Notes: generated from the letters alone by a model not told the origin. Numbered from the stretch's first letter, positions 37,749-49,036 are shown. The stretch is DNA of 64,000 nucleotides from Vicingaceae bacterium (GCA_028336925.1 JAOKVV010000004.1:43041-107040); one strand, 5' to 3'. Numbers and translations: made by a program.

Positions 37749-38493
37749 ACTTAAGCTCCTTCATTCCATAAACTTCTGTCTGCCCATCACCATTCTCAAG
37801 ACAAAGATTTCCAAGCGAATTCACTTGAATTATTTTTCGGAGAATTCGCTTTTCTTTTACTTCAAAATGTGTCCATTTATTGTAAAATAGTAGTTTTCGA
37901 TAGTATTCTTCGTCAATAATTTGGTAAGCACCTTCCTTTAACTTCATATACCAAAACTCTAAATTATTGAGCAATTTATTGAGTATTAAAGATGTTTCCA
38001 TTACCTTTCCAAAGAGAAGCCTTAAGGAAGTGGCAGAATCATCGTAAACACCAAAATCTAACTGATTTACATTTAATCCGATTCCTACTATGGATGATTC
38101 CAAACAGTAACCTCTTAAGTTATTTTCAATTAAAATGCCACATACTTTTTTATCCCCTACATAGATATCGTTTGGCCATTTAATTTTTGCATTTGTAATT
38201 GTGATTTCATTCAGAAAAGAAACAATGCCTAACGCCACCACTTTACTCAAGTAAAATTGCATTTCTAAAGGTAAAGCTGTGGGTGTAAGAATAAGGCTAA
38301 AGAGTAAATTCTGTCCCTTTTCAGAATACCAAGAAGTGCCCATTTGCCCGCGACCTTTGGTTTGAAAGTTTGCAGTAATTATAGCACCCTCAAGTACTTT
38401 TTGATTTTTTAACAAGTCTTGAGCATGGATATTAGTTGAATCAACTTCGTCAATTTCTATTAGTTGGCGTCCAAAGAATTGTCTATCTATCAT
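37738..38493 (-). CDS. birA: biotin--[acetyl-CoA-carboxylase] ligase
   Basis: EVDSTNIHAQDLL, TANFQTKGRGQMGTSWYSEKGQNLLFSLIL, KWPNDIYVGDKKVCGILIEN. Confidence 0.93.
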   Translation of the reverse strand: MIDRQFFGRQLIEIDEVDSTNIHAQDLLKNQKVLEGAIITANFQTKGRGQMGTSWYSEKGQNLLFSLILTPTALPLEMQFYLSKVVALGIVSFLNEITITNAKIKWPNDIYVGDKKVCGILIENNLRGYCLESSIVGIGLNVNQLDFGVYDDSATSLRLLFGKVMETSLILNKLLNNLEFWYMKLKEGAYQIIDEEYYRKLLFYNKWTHFEVKEKRILRKIIQVNSLGNLCLENGDGQTEVYGMKELKFII

Positions 38494-38576
38494 AAAACAA
38501 AGGATTTGTAATGAGCAATATTAAGCGTTTCTCAACATTAATTCGTTACTTTTGTTCCATTAATTTAAACACAAGA

Positions 38577-38954
38577 ATGGCTAAAAAAACGATCATAGAC
38601 GAATCGCAATTATTGACTGACAACATAGTAAGAGCAATACAAGAAAAAAAGGGTGATAACATAGTATGTTTGAACCTTAAAAACATAGATGCTGCAGTAA
38701 CTGACTTCTTTGTAATTTGTGACGGAACTTCAAATACTCAAGTCTCAGCAATCAAAGATTCTATAGAAAAAGAAGTACGTGAAGCGTTAGGCGAAAAAGC
38801 GTGGCATGTAGAAGGAACGGATAATGCAGAATGGATTTTGATGGATTACGTAAACGTAGTAGTACATATTTTCCAAAAAGAAACAAGAGGCTTCTTTAAC
38901 ATTGAAGGCTTGTGGGCGGATGCAGAAACAACTAACATCCCATCGATTAACTAA
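38577..38954 (+). CDS. rsfS: ribosome silencing factor
   Basis: DFFVICDGTSNTQVSAIKDSIEKEVREALGEKAWHVEGTDNAEWILMDYVNVVVHIF. Start 38577 preferred: a TACTTTTG -7 box lies at 38547-38554, inside the longer ORF. Confidence 0.93.
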   Translation: MAKKTIIDESQLLTDNIVRAIQEKKGDNIVCLNLKNIDAAVTDFFVICDGTSNTQVSAIKDSIEKEVREALGEKAWHVEGTDNAEWILMDYVNVVVHIFQKETRGFFNIEGLWADAETTNIPSIN

Positions 38955-38990
38955 GAAGACTTTTCAATTTCAATATTTATTTCTAGCGAA

Positions 38991-41054
38991 ATGGCGAATA
39001 ATAAAACTCCGAAAGGAAAACAATCTAAAAAACAATTTAATTTTTACTGGATTTATGTCACTATAGGTGTTCTATTGATTGCATTAAATCTATTTAGCTA
39101 CAGCTCAGGTTCACAAAAAGTAACTTGGGATAAGTTTGTGAATGAAATGCTAAGGGAGCAAGAAGTTAGCCGCTTAGTAGTAGTAAATAATGAACTTATT
39201 GTAGAAATATTTTTAACGAAAGAAGCTTTAGAAGCTGAGAAATACAAAGATTTAAAAAAGGGAACGTTTAGCAATTCTGGTTCTCCACAATTCTATCTAT
39301 CAATCGGTTCAGTAGACCAATTTAGCCGCGACTTAAACAGAGTGCAAGAAGATTTGCCTGAAACAGCTCAAGTGAATCCTGAGTATGATCAACGTAAAAA
39401 CTGGACAGGTGAAATTTTGAGCTGGGTCCTTCCAATCGTTATTATGATTGGACTTTGGGTGTTCATCATGAAAAGAATGTCAGGCGGAACAGGTGGCCCA
39501 GGTGGACAAATATTTAACATTGGAAAATCGAAAGCAACGCTATTTGATAAGGAAAAGAATGTAAAAGTTTCTTTTAACGATGTAGCAGGATTAGATGAAG
39601 CGAAAGTAGAAATTCAAGAAATCGTTGAATTCTTAAAAAATCCAAAGAAATACACCGAATTAGGTGCAAAAATTCCAAAAGGAGCATTATTGGTAGGCCC
39701 TCCGGGAACAGGTAAAACTTTATTAGCAAAAGCAGTAGCAGGTGAAGCTCAAGTGCCATTCTTTAGTCTCTCAGGTTCAGACTTTGTAGAAATGTTTGTA
39801 GGAGTTGGAGCATCTAGAGTTAGAGATTTATTTAAGCAAGCCAAAGAAAAAGCCCCTGCAATTATCTTTATTGATGAAATCGATGCAATAGGTCGTGCAA
39901 GAGGAAAAGGTGCAGCTCAAGGTGGTAATGATGAACGTGAGAATACGTTGAATCAATTACTAACAGAAATGGATGGTTTTGGAAGTAATTCTGGAATTAT
40001 TATTTTGGGTGCTACTAACCGCGCAGAAATATTGGATCGAGCATTGCTTCGTCCGGGTCGATTTGACCGTCAGATTTCTGTAGACTTACCTGAATTAAAT
40101 GAGCGAAAGCAAATTTTTAAAGTTCATGTAAAGACTCTTAAGATTGATAATACAGTTGATATTGAGTTTTTATCTAAGCAAACTCCAGGTTTTTCAGGAG
40201 CTGATATCGCTAACATTTGTAACGAGGCAGCTTTAATAGCAGCGAGAAGAGATAAGAAAGCAATTGATCAGCAAGATTTCTTAGATGCGATAGACCGAGT
40301 AATAGGTGGATTAGAGAAGAAAAATAAGATCATCACCAGCGATGAGAAAAAGGTTATTGCATTCCATGAGGCAGGTCACGCAGCTGTAAGTTGGTTAGTA
40401 AAATTTGCCAATCCTTTAGTAAAAGTAACCATAGTGCCTAGAGGAAGATCTTTAGGAGCAGCATGGTATTTGCCAGAAGAAAGACAGATTACGACTACAG
40501 AACAGTTAATGGATGAAATGTGCGCTGCATTAGGTGGTAGAGCAGCTGAGGAGATAATCTTTGGTAAAATTTCAACAGGTGCATTGAGTGATTTGGAGAA
40601 AATTACCAAGCAAGCCTATGCGATGGTTTCTATTTATGGCTTAAATGATAAAGTAGGAAACATCAGTTATTATGATTCTACAGGCCAAAATGAATACAGC
40701 TTTAGCAAACCTTACAGTGAAAAAACTGGTCAATTAATCGACGAAGAAGTAAGTAAAATGATTGAGGCTGCTTATGTGAGAACCAAAGGTATCTTACTGG
40801 AGCGTAAAGAAGAATTGACTAAATTAGCTGAATTACTACTAGAAAAAGAAGTTATTTTTAAGGAAGATGTCGAAAATATTTTTGGAAAGCGCCCGGTAGA
40901 ATTTGATGTGGAGCGAGTAGAAAAATTAAAGCTAGAGCAAATAATTGCTGATAAAGAAACTTCAAGACAATTAGCGCAAGAGGCAGAGGAGAAAAAGGAA
41001 GCAGAAGAGAAGAAAAAGGAAGAAGAAACTGCTGAGGCATCAAAGAAAAGTTAA
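38991..41054 (+). CDS. ftsH: ATP-dependent zinc metalloprotease FtsH
   Basis: [21 protein letters not shown] motif, HEAGHAAV zinc site. Confidence 0.98.
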   Translation: MANNKTPKGKQSKKQFNFYWIYVTIGVLLIALNLFSYSSGSQKVTWDKFVNEMLREQEVSRLVVVNNELIVEIFLTKEALEAEKYKDLKKGTFSNSGSPQFYLSIGSVDQFSRDLNRVQEDLPETAQVNPEYDQRKNWTGEILSWVLPIVIMIGLWVFIMKRMSGGTGGPGGQIFNIGKSKATLFDKEKNVKVSFNDVAGLDEAKVEIQEIVEFLKNPKKYTELGAKIPKGALLVGPPGTGKTLLAKAVAGEAQVPFFSLSGSDFVEMFVGVGASRVRDLFKQAKEKAPAIIFIDEIDAIGRARGKGAAQGGNDERENTLNQLLTEMDGFGSNSGIIILGATNRAEILDRALLRPGRFDRQISVDLPELNERKQIFKVHVKTLKIDNTVDIEFLSKQTPGFSGADIANICNEAALIAARRDKKAIDQQDFLDAIDRVIGGLEKKNKIITSDEKKVIAFHEAGHAAVSWLVKFANPLVKVTIVPRGRSLGAAWYLPEERQITTTEQLMDEMCAALGGRAAEEIIFGKISTGALSDLEKITKQAYAMVSIYGLNDKVGNISYYDSTGQNEYSFSKPYSEKTGQLIDEEVSKMIEAAYVRTKGILLERKEELTKLAELLLEKEVIFKEDVENIFGKRPVEFDVERVEKLKLEQIIADKETSRQLAQEAEEKKEAEEKKKEEETAEASKKS

Positions 41055-41067
41055 TTAAAACATCACT

Positions 41068-41283
41068 ATGACTGATAATTGGATTAAAATCTTCGGAGCA
41101 GCGCAGGCGTTCATTGTGGAAATGTACAAAGGCATGCTCGAAGAAAATTCAATTAAATCGGTTCTTGTCAATAAAACTGACTCGATGCATCTGCATTTAA
41201 ACAATGCAGATGTAGAGTTATATGTTCAGAAAGAAGATGTTTTAAAGGCGAAACGACTAATCGAAAAAAATCAGTTTGAATAA
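41068..41283 (+). CDS. DUF2007 domain-containing protein
   Basis: AQAFIVEMYKGMLEENSIKSVLVNKTDSMHL...VELYVQKEDVLKAKRLIEK. Confidence 0.85.
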   Translation: MTDNWIKIFGAAQAFIVEMYKGMLEENSIKSVLVNKTDSMHLHLNNADVELYVQKEDVLKAKRLIEKNQFE

Positions 41284-42106
41284 TTTTACCCAACGTGCAT
41301 TAACAGGAATCATCTTTGTATTGGTTCTTTTAGGAGCAATTGCCTTAAGTGAATACGCATCTGCAATTCTTTTCTTCTTCATTATATTACTTGGAACTAG
41401 AGAATTCTATAGTTTTTTTCAAACAGAAGATGTCGCGCCTCAAAAAACAACAGGTATTGTAAGTGCATTAATTTACTTTATTCTTACCGTTTTTATCAAT
41501 CAAGGGCAACTTGGGAGCACAGCACTTTTTGCGCTTGTTCCAATCACATTCTTCATCTTTCTAAAAGAACTGTATAGAAATAAGCCCACACCAATAGCAA
41601 ACATATCTTACACATTGCTAGGCATTATATACGTGGCACTGCCGATGACATTGCTATATGAGTTATCATTTATAAACGACAATCAATTTGGTGGAGAGTA
41701 CAATTATCAAATTGTATTGGGTTTCTTCTTTTTACTTTGGGCAAATGATACAGGAGCGTATCTAGTCGGCAGAAAATTGGGCAGAACTAAATTATTCGAG
41801 CGAATCTCTCCAAAGAAAACATGGGAAGGCTCTATTGGCGGAGGACTAATGGGTTTAGGAATAGGCTACATGAATGCACTGCTATTCCCCGATTTGTCAT
41901 TAATAAATTGGTTAGTTGTTGCTCTAATAGTATTAATTTTTGGCTCATTGGGCGATTTAGTAGAATCGATGTTTAAAAGAAGTTTAAACATCAAGGATTC
42001 AGGGAAACTACTTCCGGGCCATGGTGGCTTATTAGATCGATTTGATGGCATATTTATAGCCGCTCCAATAGTTTATACCTACCTGCGATTTATATTTGCA
42101 ATTTAG
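41276..42106 (+). CDS. cdsA: phosphatidate cytidylyltransferase
   Basis: TTG start overlapping upstream stop; WANDTGAYLVGRKLGRTKLFERISPKKTWEGSIGG, SLGDLVESMFKRSLNIKDSGKLLPGHGGLLDRFD. Confidence 0.96.
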   Translation: MNNFTQRALTGIIFVLVLLGAIALSEYASAILFFFIILLGTREFYSFFQTEDVAPQKTTGIVSALIYFILTVFINQGQLGSTALFALVPITFFIFLKELYRNKPTPIANISYTLLGIIYVALPMTLLYELSFINDNQFGGEYNYQIVLGFFFLLWANDTGAYLVGRKLGRTKLFERISPKKTWEGSIGGGLMGLGIGYMNALLFPDLSLINWLVVALIVLIFGSLGDLVESMFKRSLNIKDSGKLLPGHGGLLDRFDGIFIAAPIVYTYLRFIFAI

Positions 42107-42138
42107 TATCTTCACAACCGAATATTTTATAATAAATC

Positions 42139-42798
42139 ATGACATTTCATAAAGAAGGTTACCCAAGCATTATATTGGTACTTATTGTATCTGCGATAAT
42201 TAATTATTTAACGCATACTTTCTTAAGTGACTATCCATGGGCAACTTATTTAGGATACACAGTTTCTACTTTTCTAATTATCGTAATTCTTCAGTTTTTT
42301 AGAAGCCCAAACATTAAGGTTACACCAAACGATAATCACATTATTTCTCCTTGCGATGGAAAAGTGGTGGTAATTGAAGAGGTTCAAGAAACAGAATTTA
42401 TCAATGAAAAAAGAATTCAGGTTTCTATTTTTATGTCGCCGATTAATGTGCATAACAACAGATACCCAATAGCAGGAACATTAAAGAATTTTAAATATCA
42501 CCCTGGTAAGTTTTTGGTAGCTTGGCATCCAAAATCTTCTACAGAAAATGAGCGAACCTCAGCCTTGGTTGAAGATTCTAAAGGAAGAAGCGTATTGTTT
42601 CGTCAGATTGCAGGTGCATTGGCTAGAAGAATTGTATTCTACGGTAAAGAAGGAGATAAAGTAGAACAAGGATCTGAATGTGGATTTATTAAATTCGGCT
42701 CTAGAGTAGATTTATTTTTACCGATTGGCACCAAAATTAATGTAGCATTAGAGCAGAAAGTAACAGGAGGAATTGATGTAATTGGTGAATTTCAGTAG
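42139..42798 (+). CDS. psd: phosphatidylserine decarboxylase family protein
   Basis: SPCDGKVVVIEEV, IFMSPINVHNNRYPIAGTLK, GFIKFGSRVDLFLP. Confidence 0.93.
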   Translation: MTFHKEGYPSIILVLIVSAIINYLTHTFLSDYPWATYLGYTVSTFLIIVILQFFRSPNIKVTPNDNHIISPCDGKVVVIEEVQETEFINEKRIQVSIFMSPINVHNNRYPIAGTLKNFKYHPGKFLVAWHPKSSTENERTSALVEDSKGRSVLFRQIAGALARRIVFYGKEGDKVEQGSECGFIKFGSRVDLFLPIGTKINVALEQKVTGGIDVIGEFQ

Positions 42799-42823
42799 TC
42801 ACAGAATATAGTTTATTTGAAAG

Positions 42824-42850
42824 GGCTTTGGAAAACCGAAGCCTTTTTTC
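42824..42850 (+). terminator. intrinsic terminator downstream of psd
   Basis: GGCTTTGG-aaaa-CCGAAGCC (one wobble) then TTTTTT. Confidence 0.75.
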
Positions 42851-42980
42851 TTTTGCTACTATTTTTAACCGCAAAGGGCGCAAACCTGTCCGACCTCTGG
42901 CGGAAGTTTTCACAAAGGGCGAAATGGAAAATTTCACTTGCCTTGATGAGCGATTTCAAATTTACCTCTCCTGCTTGCTT

Positions 42981-43012
42981 TTGTCGTGTTAAGCGGAGTC
43001 GAAACACAACAA
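42981..43012. repeat. hairpin with AAGCGGAGTCGA loop
   Basis: TTGTcGTGTT / AACACaACAA arms (one mismatch/wobble) around loop AAGCGGAGTCGA. Confidence 0.6.
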
Positions 43013-43075
43013 AACCCTAAAAATTAAACACATAAAAGCTCTCGCTATAATAAGTAATACTCCAAAAACTTTGCC

Positions 43076-43099
43076 TATCCAACGACTCCGCTCAGGATG
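43076..43099. repeat. second copy of the core in inverted orientation (CGACTCCGCT) inside a short hairpin
   Basis: CGACTCCGCT at 43083-43092 is the exact reverse complement of AGCGGAGTCG at 42992-43001; flanked by ATCC/GGAT. Confidence 0.6.
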
Positions 43100-43151
43100 A
43101 CAAAGAATAATACAAATGAGCTTGGGGATTTAAATCAACTTTAAAGAACTA

Positions 43152-43847
43152 CTATAATATCCCTTTCAGCTCTATCAGACCTTTGATATGATGAGTTGGT
43201 TTTATAATCGATTTCTTTGGAAAATCAGCTAAGTAAACACTGTCCATTCCTGCTTTTTGAGCGCCAACAATATCGGCTTCAAAATCATCGCCGATCATAA
43301 TGCTATGTTTTGCTACTGCCCCACTTCGATCAAATGCATGCGTAAAAATATCTTGATGTGGTTTCGCTTTTCCATACAATTCTGAGATGATCACTTCTTT
43401 AAAAAACTGTTCAATTCCTGAGTTTTTTAACTTGACGAATTGAGCTTCCTTAAATCCGTTGGTAATGATATGTAAATGATAACGATCATTCAAGTATTCT
43501 AATGTAGTAAGCGCATCTGGTAATAAATGAGGTTTTACGCTGCATGTTTCTACATAACGATCATTAAACTTTAAGGCCATTTTTTCATCATCAATATGAA
43601 AGTGCTGCAAGGCTAAATGAAAACGCAATTGACGCAATTCGTCCTTAGTCACTTTTCCTACACGATAACGTGCCCATAAATCATGGTTTACCACTCTGTA
43701 AACTCCAATAAACTCATCAAAACTTGGTACATTTTTATGTGCCAACTCAAATTCGTGGTACAAATCGTGAATGGTTTCTAAAGAGTTTCGCTCAAAATCC
43801 CAAAGTGTTCGATCTAAATCAAAGAAAACGTGATCGTAGTTTGCCAT
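43152..43847 (-). CDS. YjjG-like noncanonical pyrimidine nucleotidase (HAD family)
   Basis: HVFFDLDRTLWDFERNS, ITNGFKEAQFVKLKNSGI, GDDFEADIVGAQKAGMDSVYL. Confidence 0.9.
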   Translation of the reverse strand: MANYDHVFFDLDRTLWDFERNSLETIHDLYHEFELAHKNVPSFDEFIGVYRVVNHDLWARYRVGKVTKDELRQLRFHLALQHFHIDDEKMALKFNDRYVETCSVKPHLLPDALTTLEYLNDRYHLHIITNGFKEAQFVKLKNSGIEQFFKEVIISELYGKAKPHQDIFTHAFDRSGAVAKHSIMIGDDFEADIVGAQKAGMDSVYLADFPKKSIIKPTHHIKGLIELKGIL

Positions 43848-43848
43848 C

Positions 43849-44502
43849 TTACTCCTTTTCGCCAAATGCTAAATCACCTGCATCTCCCAAACCAGGAACG
43901 ATATACGATTGAGCAGTTAACTCTTCATCCAAAGCAGCTAACCAGATAGTCACGTTATTAGGTAGGTTTCTTTTAGCATATTCTAAGCCTTCTGTACTTC
44001 CAATAACAGCAACAATATGAACGTGTGATGGCTTACCTTTAGCTAATAATGATTTATAGGCTAAAACCATTGAAGCTCCTGTTGCCAACATAGGATCTGA
44101 AAGAATCAATGTCTTTTTCTCGATAGAAGGACACGCCAAATATTCTAATTCAATATCAAAACTACCATCTTTATGATGCTTCCTATAAGCAGAGATAAAC
44201 CCGTTTTGAGCTGCATCAAAATAGTTTAACAAACCTTGATGCAAAGGCAAACCTGCTCTTAAAATAGTAGCAATTATAGGCTGCTGTTTAAAAACAAACT
44301 CATTTGAAACACCCAGGGCGGTTTGTACTTCCTTCTTTTCATAAGACATAGTCTTACTAATTTCATAGGCAAATATCTCTCCCACTCGCTCCAAATTTCT
44401 TCTAAAACGCATGCTATCTTTTTGAATATTTACATCTCTGATCTCAGCCATAAATTGGCTTGCGATAGACAATTCCTTATCTAATAGTTTAACCTTTGCC
44501 AT
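43849..44502 (-). CDS. upp: uracil phosphoribosyltransferase
   Basis: PIIATILRAGLPLHQGLLNYF, LILSDPMLATGASM, VPGLGDAGDLAFG. Confidence 0.94.
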   Translation of the reverse strand: MAKVKLLDKELSIASQFMAEIRDVNIQKDSMRFRRNLERVGEIFAYEISKTMSYEKKEVQTALGVSNEFVFKQQPIIATILRAGLPLHQGLLNYFDAAQNGFISAYRKHHKDGSFDIELEYLACPSIEKKTLILSDPMLATGASMVLAYKSLLAKGKPSHVHIVAVIGSTEGLEYAKRNLPNNVTIWLAALDEELTAQSYIVPGLGDAGDLAFGEKE

Positions 44503-44578
44503 GTGAAATTATTTTTTACAAATATGCCTATTTTATTTATTGGATACCCTATGATTATAAGATAAATGACGGTTTTAT

Positions 44579-45883
44579 TTACTTTGTTGCTGTTTCGAGT
44601 AGATAACTATAAATCGCTTTCCATCCTACCCAAATATCCTCATCAGAAAGGCTCTCATTGTGCCATAAACTAATAAATGTTCCATCTACCGCCTTAACCT
44701 CATTCACCATTTCATCTATCGCTTCCTTAGCTTCTTCTAAGGTGTAATCATAATAAAATTTAAGACTCGCATCCATAATTGCAAACGGAAAAACCTTTAA
44801 TTCAGTAGCCGTTTCTAGGTCTAAATCATAAAATAAATGGGGTACACAAATACTTGCTCTAAAGCCGATAGTTGCTGCATATCCCATAGAATAATCCTCC
44901 TGAATATCAAAATGGATTAAATTTCTGTAGGTATCTGGCAGGGTAAGCTTTAAAAAGTGCTGCCGACTTTTGGTTACGTCACGCTTTAATACTCCGGCCA
45001 ATCGCTTAATCTCTTTTTCTAATTTATCTACATTTTGATTAGAAATAAAGCCTGGATGAATTCCTATATCGGCTACATCTGCAGTAGATTTAATTAAATA
45101 TTGAAATTTCCGACTTTCAAAAGGCACATTCTTATCGTTCAATCCATAATCAGCCACTAAGAAAAAGTAGATAGGACGAACATTAAACTGCTCGTGAACA
45201 TGATTCAAATGATCAAACGTATCATACGGGTCGTGCTTTAAACCAAAAACTACTTTTTGTTGCTGCGCCAGTTTCTTAAACTGAAACTTCATTCCCAATT
45301 TAGCCGCGGCTCCCAAAGTTCTAACTATTCCCTTCTGGCGATAAGCATACGCATTATCTACATCCAAGGTGGGAATAAAATGATAACTCCTTTTATCAAA
45401 TTTCAAATCTGGATAAACTAATAACAATTTACCTTTCAATCTTTTTGCCCATAAATTAACGAGTGGCCGTTTAATAAATCGGTTCTTTACCGCTATACTT
45501 TCTTTTGGATCAAATCGATCATATAAATCACGAATGTGTGGCAAATACTCTTCGTATCTAGAAACTAGATAAAAGGATAAAGCAAACAAATCAAAAGGAA
45601 ATAATGACGTCTCTTTTGTTTTAAAGAAAGCGGGCAAACCATCTACTTCGATCACTTTTAGCTCCTGTTCCTCTATACCAGTTTGAAAAAGAAAATCGAC
45701 TGAAGTGAGATGAACCTCATCATCCAATGGGCGAAAGCAATACGACATTTTTGGTCCTTCATATAACCTAAACTGATCTTTATCATCAGTAATAATGACC
45801 TTTAAGCCAAGGATATTCGACAAGACCAAATCGAGTGTATACTTCACTCGATTGGTAATTTTATGGGTGTAAATTAATATCAT
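44579..45883 (-). CDS. polysaccharide deacetylase family protein
   Basis: HFIPTLDVDNAYAYRQKG, DIGIHPGFISNQNVDKLEKEIKRL, SRQHFLKL. Confidence 0.85.
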   Translation of the reverse strand: MILIYTHKITNRVKYTLDLVLSNILGLKVIITDDKDQFRLYEGPKMSYCFRPLDDEVHLTSVDFLFQTGIEEQELKVIEVDGLPAFFKTKETSLFPFDLFALSFYLVSRYEEYLPHIRDLYDRFDPKESIAVKNRFIKRPLVNLWAKRLKGKLLLVYPDLKFDKRSYHFIPTLDVDNAYAYRQKGIVRTLGAAAKLGMKFQFKKLAQQQKVVFGLKHDPYDTFDHLNHVHEQFNVRPIYFFLVADYGLNDKNVPFESRKFQYLIKSTADVADIGIHPGFISNQNVDKLEKEIKRLAGVLKRDVTKSRQHFLKLTLPDTYRNLIHFDIQEDYSMGYAATIGFRASICVPHLFYDLDLETATELKVFPFAIMDASLKFYYDYTLEEAKEAIDEMVNEVKAVDGTFISLWHNESLSDEDIWVGWKAIYSYLLETATK

Positions 45884-46582
45884 TTAGAGTAAGCCTTCAT
45901 CTGCGAAGCTAAGGTACTTATTGTCGGCAAAAATTAAGTGGTCTAATATGGGAAGATCGAGAATTATCCCAGCTTCTTTTATCTTTTTGGTCAATTGCTT
46001 ATCAGCTTCACTTGGTTTTAGGTTGCCCGATGGATGATTATGACAAAGAATAATTGAAGACGCTAATTTATCAATGGCCATTTTAAATACAATCTTGGCA
46101 TCCACTACTGTTTGACTCACACCACCTTTGCTGATGTTTACTTTTTCAAGTATCTGGTTACCCCGATTTAATAGCAATACCCAAAACTCTTCGTGAGGTA
46201 AATCATCCATTACTTCTCGCATATAGTCAAACACTACACTGCTGTGAGTTATTTTCACTCGTTTTATGGGGTCGCTTTCTTTTCTTCTTTTCCCTAATTC
46301 TAATGCAGCCGCTATGGAAATAGCTTTGGCTTCTCCTATTCCATTAAATTTTTGAAGTTCAACGACACTTACCTTTCCCAACTGATTCAGATTGTTTGAG
46401 GCAGATGATAGAATCCGTTTAGATAAATCAACAGCAGACTCATCCCTACTCCCGGAACCAATCAATATGGCTATTAATTCTGCATCACTCAAAGTAGTTT
46501 TACCTTTTATTAGTAATTTCTCTCTTGGGCGATCTTCTTCTGCCCAAGCTTTTATTCCTAAATGCTTATCGATGTCCTCCAT
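45884..46582 (-). CDS. radC: RadC family DNA repair/JAB protein
   Basis: PREKLLIKGKTTLSDAELIAILIGSGSR, LCHNHPSGNLKPSEADKQLT. Confidence 0.96.
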   Translation of the reverse strand: MEDIDKHLGIKAWAEEDRPREKLLIKGKTTLSDAELIAILIGSGSRDESAVDLSKRILSSASNNLNQLGKVSVVELQKFNGIGEAKAISIAAALELGKRRKESDPIKRVKITHSSVVFDYMREVMDDLPHEEFWVLLLNRGNQILEKVNISKGGVSQTVVDAKIVFKMAIDKLASSIILCHNHPSGNLKPSEADKQLTKKIKEAGIILDLPILDHLIFADNKYLSFADEGLL

Positions 46583-46625
46583 ATAGGTTAAAGATAAGGG
46601 AATAAATTATTTAAAGAAAATAGAG

Positions 46626-46661
46626 CAAAAAAAGCATCCCTCCTTTCGGAAGAATGCTTTT
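46626..46661 (-). terminator. intrinsic terminator downstream of purL
   Basis: Minus strand AAAAGCATTCTTCC-gaaa-GGAGGGATGCTTTT then T run. Confidence 0.8.
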
Positions 46662-46684
46662 ACTTTTTTATCTATTTAGCCGAA

Positions 46685-48922
46685 TTAGCTATTCAATCTA
46701 TTCTCTAAAGCTGTTTCAAATTGGTGTTTCGCATCCGCTACAGTACCAAATGAATCTCCATCGATTAGCATTTCTTTTCCTACTACTGTACCAAGGAAGG
46801 TATACTCTAAACCTGAAGCTACCATATGCTCTACAAACTCATCTTGATTGTCGGGGTTGATAGACGCCACGACTCTACTCTGAGCTTCGCCGAATAAGTA
46901 AGCATCTTTTCTAAAGTCGCTATCTGTTTCAACAGAGAATCCAAATCCATTTGGCATACCTGCCTCTAATAAAGTAATGAATAAACCACCATCTGCAACA
47001 TCATGCGCTGAGTTTAACATACCTGCTTGAATCAACGTATTTACCTGATTCTGCAATGCGTGCTCCTCATCCAAATTAAAGTATGGAGAAGGTGATTGCT
47101 TTACTTTATGGTAAGAATATAAATATTCAGATGAGTTGATGTCGTTTTGAGCTCCACCAATCATATAAATTAAATCTCCTTCATTTTGAAAAGCCAAAGA
47201 AGTAATGAATTTCTTATCCGTAACAATCCCCATCATACCTATGGTAGGAGTTGGGAATACTGGCACATCTTTTCCATTCTGCATACTCTGGTTGTAGAAA
47301 CTCACGTTTCCGCCAGTTACAGGAGTTTTGAATTTCTCGCAACTCTTTTTCATTCCTTTGATAGCTCCTACAAACTGCCAGTAAACTTCTGGGTTGTATG
47401 GGTTACCAAAATTCAAACAGTTGGTAATTGCTGATGGCTCACCACCTGAACAAACAATGTTTCTAGCTGCCTCTGCTACTGCAATAGCACAACCTTCTTC
47501 AGGGTTGGCATTTACGTATCGCGCATTACAATCTACGGTGAAAGCCAACGCTTTATTCAATCCTTTGATGTTTACGATACCTGCATCAGTCGGTTTATTG
47601 GTACTCATATTAATCGTTCCTACCATTGAGTCGTATTGCTCAATTACCCACTTTTTAGAAGCGATGTTCGGATGATTAATTAAGAAGTAAGCCACTTCTT
47701 TTAAGTCTTTTGCCTCCTCCACTGATTCTATCTTAAACTTTTGAGATTCTGCAAAATAAGCAGGCTCCTTGTATTCTCTTTCATAAATTGGAGCTCCACC
47801 GCCCAATACTAAAGACTCAGCAGGCACATGAGCAACTAATTTACCACCCATATAGTACTCTAATTGTCCGCCTTCGGTTACTTCACCGATTTGCTCACAA
47901 TTCAAATCCCATTTATCAAAAATGGCTTCTACCTCAGCTTCTCTTCCTTTCTTCACTACTACCAACATACGCTCTTGAGACTCTGACAATAAAATCTCAA
48001 ATGGCTTCATCCCTTCTTGGCGTGTAGGTACTTTATCTAAGTCAATGGTCATCCCGAATCCTTCTTTTCCACTCATTTCTGATGTAGAACACGTAATTCC
48101 GGCTGCACCCATATCTTGCATTCCGATAATTGCATCGGTTTCAGCTAATTCTAAAGAAGCTTCCAACAATAATTTCTCTTGGAATGGATCACCAACTTGT
48201 ACCGCTGGCAAATCATTTGCTGACTCTTCAGTAATATCTTTAGAAGCAAATGCTGCTCCGTGAATTCCATCTTTACCGGTAGCAGAACCAACTATATAAA
48301 CTGGGTTACCAACTCCGTAAGAAGTCGCAGAAATCATTTTATCTGCTTTCATAATTCCCGCAGACATTGCATTTACCAATGGGTTTGTATTGTAGCACTC
48401 ATCAAAGAATACTTCACCACCTACTACCGGAATACCAAATGCATTACCATAACTTCCAATTCCTTTTACCACACCTTTCATCAACCATTTAGTTCGATCA
48501 GAATCAATAGAACCAAAACGCAATGAATTTAATTGAGCAATCGGACGAGCTCCCATGGTAAAGATATCACGGTTGATACCACCTACACCAGTCGCCGCTC
48601 CTTGAAAAGGCTCCAATGCTGAAGGGTGGTTATGTGACTCAATTTTGAATGCACACGCTAATCCATCGCCTATATCTACTAAACCTGCGTTTTCTTCACC
48701 AGCTTCGGCCAACATATGCGGACCTTCCTTTGGTAATTTCTTTAACCAAGTAATGGAGTTCTTGTAAGAACAGTGCTCCGACCACATTACAGAGTAAATA
48801 CTTACTTCTGTAAAGTTGGGCGTGCGTCCCAATATTTGCTTGATTTGTTCAAATTCTTCAGGTAGTAACCCTAATTCAATTGCCGTTTCTACGGTTGCTT
48901 CGTTCAATGTATTGTCTTCCAT
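46685..48922 (-). CDS. purL: phosphoribosylformylglycinamidine synthase subunit PurL
   Basis: [93 protein letters not shown]. Confidence 0.97.
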   Translation of the reverse strand: MEDNTLNEATVETAIELGLLPEEFEQIKQILGRTPNFTEVSIYSVMWSEHCSYKNSITWLKKLPKEGPHMLAEAGEENAGLVDIGDGLACAFKIESHNHPSALEPFQGAATGVGGINRDIFTMGARPIAQLNSLRFGSIDSDRTKWLMKGVVKGIGSYGNAFGIPVVGGEVFFDECYNTNPLVNAMSAGIMKADKMISATSYGVGNPVYIVGSATGKDGIHGAAFASKDITEESANDLPAVQVGDPFQEKLLLEASLELAETDAIIGMQDMGAAGITCSTSEMSGKEGFGMTIDLDKVPTRQEGMKPFEILLSESQERMLVVVKKGREAEVEAIFDKWDLNCEQIGEVTEGGQLEYYMGGKLVAHVPAESLVLGGGAPIYEREYKEPAYFAESQKFKIESVEEAKDLKEVAYFLINHPNIASKKWVIEQYDSMVGTINMSTNKPTDAGIVNIKGLNKALAFTVDCNARYVNANPEEGCAIAVAEAARNIVCSGGEPSAITNCLNFGNPYNPEVYWQFVGAIKGMKKSCEKFKTPVTGGNVSFYNQSMQNGKDVPVFPTPTIGMMGIVTDKKFITSLAFQNEGDLIYMIGGAQNDINSSEYLYSYHKVKQSPSPYFNLDEEHALQNQVNTLIQAGMLNSAHDVADGGLFITLLEAGMPNGFGFSVETDSDFRKDAYLFGEAQSRVVASINPDNQDEFVEHMVASGLEYTFLGTVVGKEMLIDGDSFGTVADAKHQFETALENRLNS

Positions 48923-48948
48923 TTTTTGAAGATGTGGTTAGTAAGCTG

Positions 48949-48956
48949 CAAAAGTA
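48949..48956 (-). promoter_or_regulatory. -7 element (TACTTTTG) upstream of purL
   Basis: Exact TAnnTTTG match on minus strand. Confidence 0.45.
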
Positions 48957-49036
48957 AAATTTTGATTCCCATCTACCAACCTAATTAATGCATATTTTTC
49001 ACCAATCGTTTACTATTTTAAACATTCATTTAGTAC

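Noticed and set aside
38511-38576. Longer N-terminus of rsfS
   Set aside because: An exact TAnnTTTG box lies inside it (38547-38554), and the extension is not typical of RsfS.
42813-43020. Overlapping short ORFs on both strands at 42737-43020
   Set aside because: Cover a terminator, degenerate repeats and hairpins; no signal of selection on protein sequence.
47186-48526. Series of plus-strand ORFs antisense to purL
   Set aside because: Embedded in a confident purL; no independent start signals or domains.
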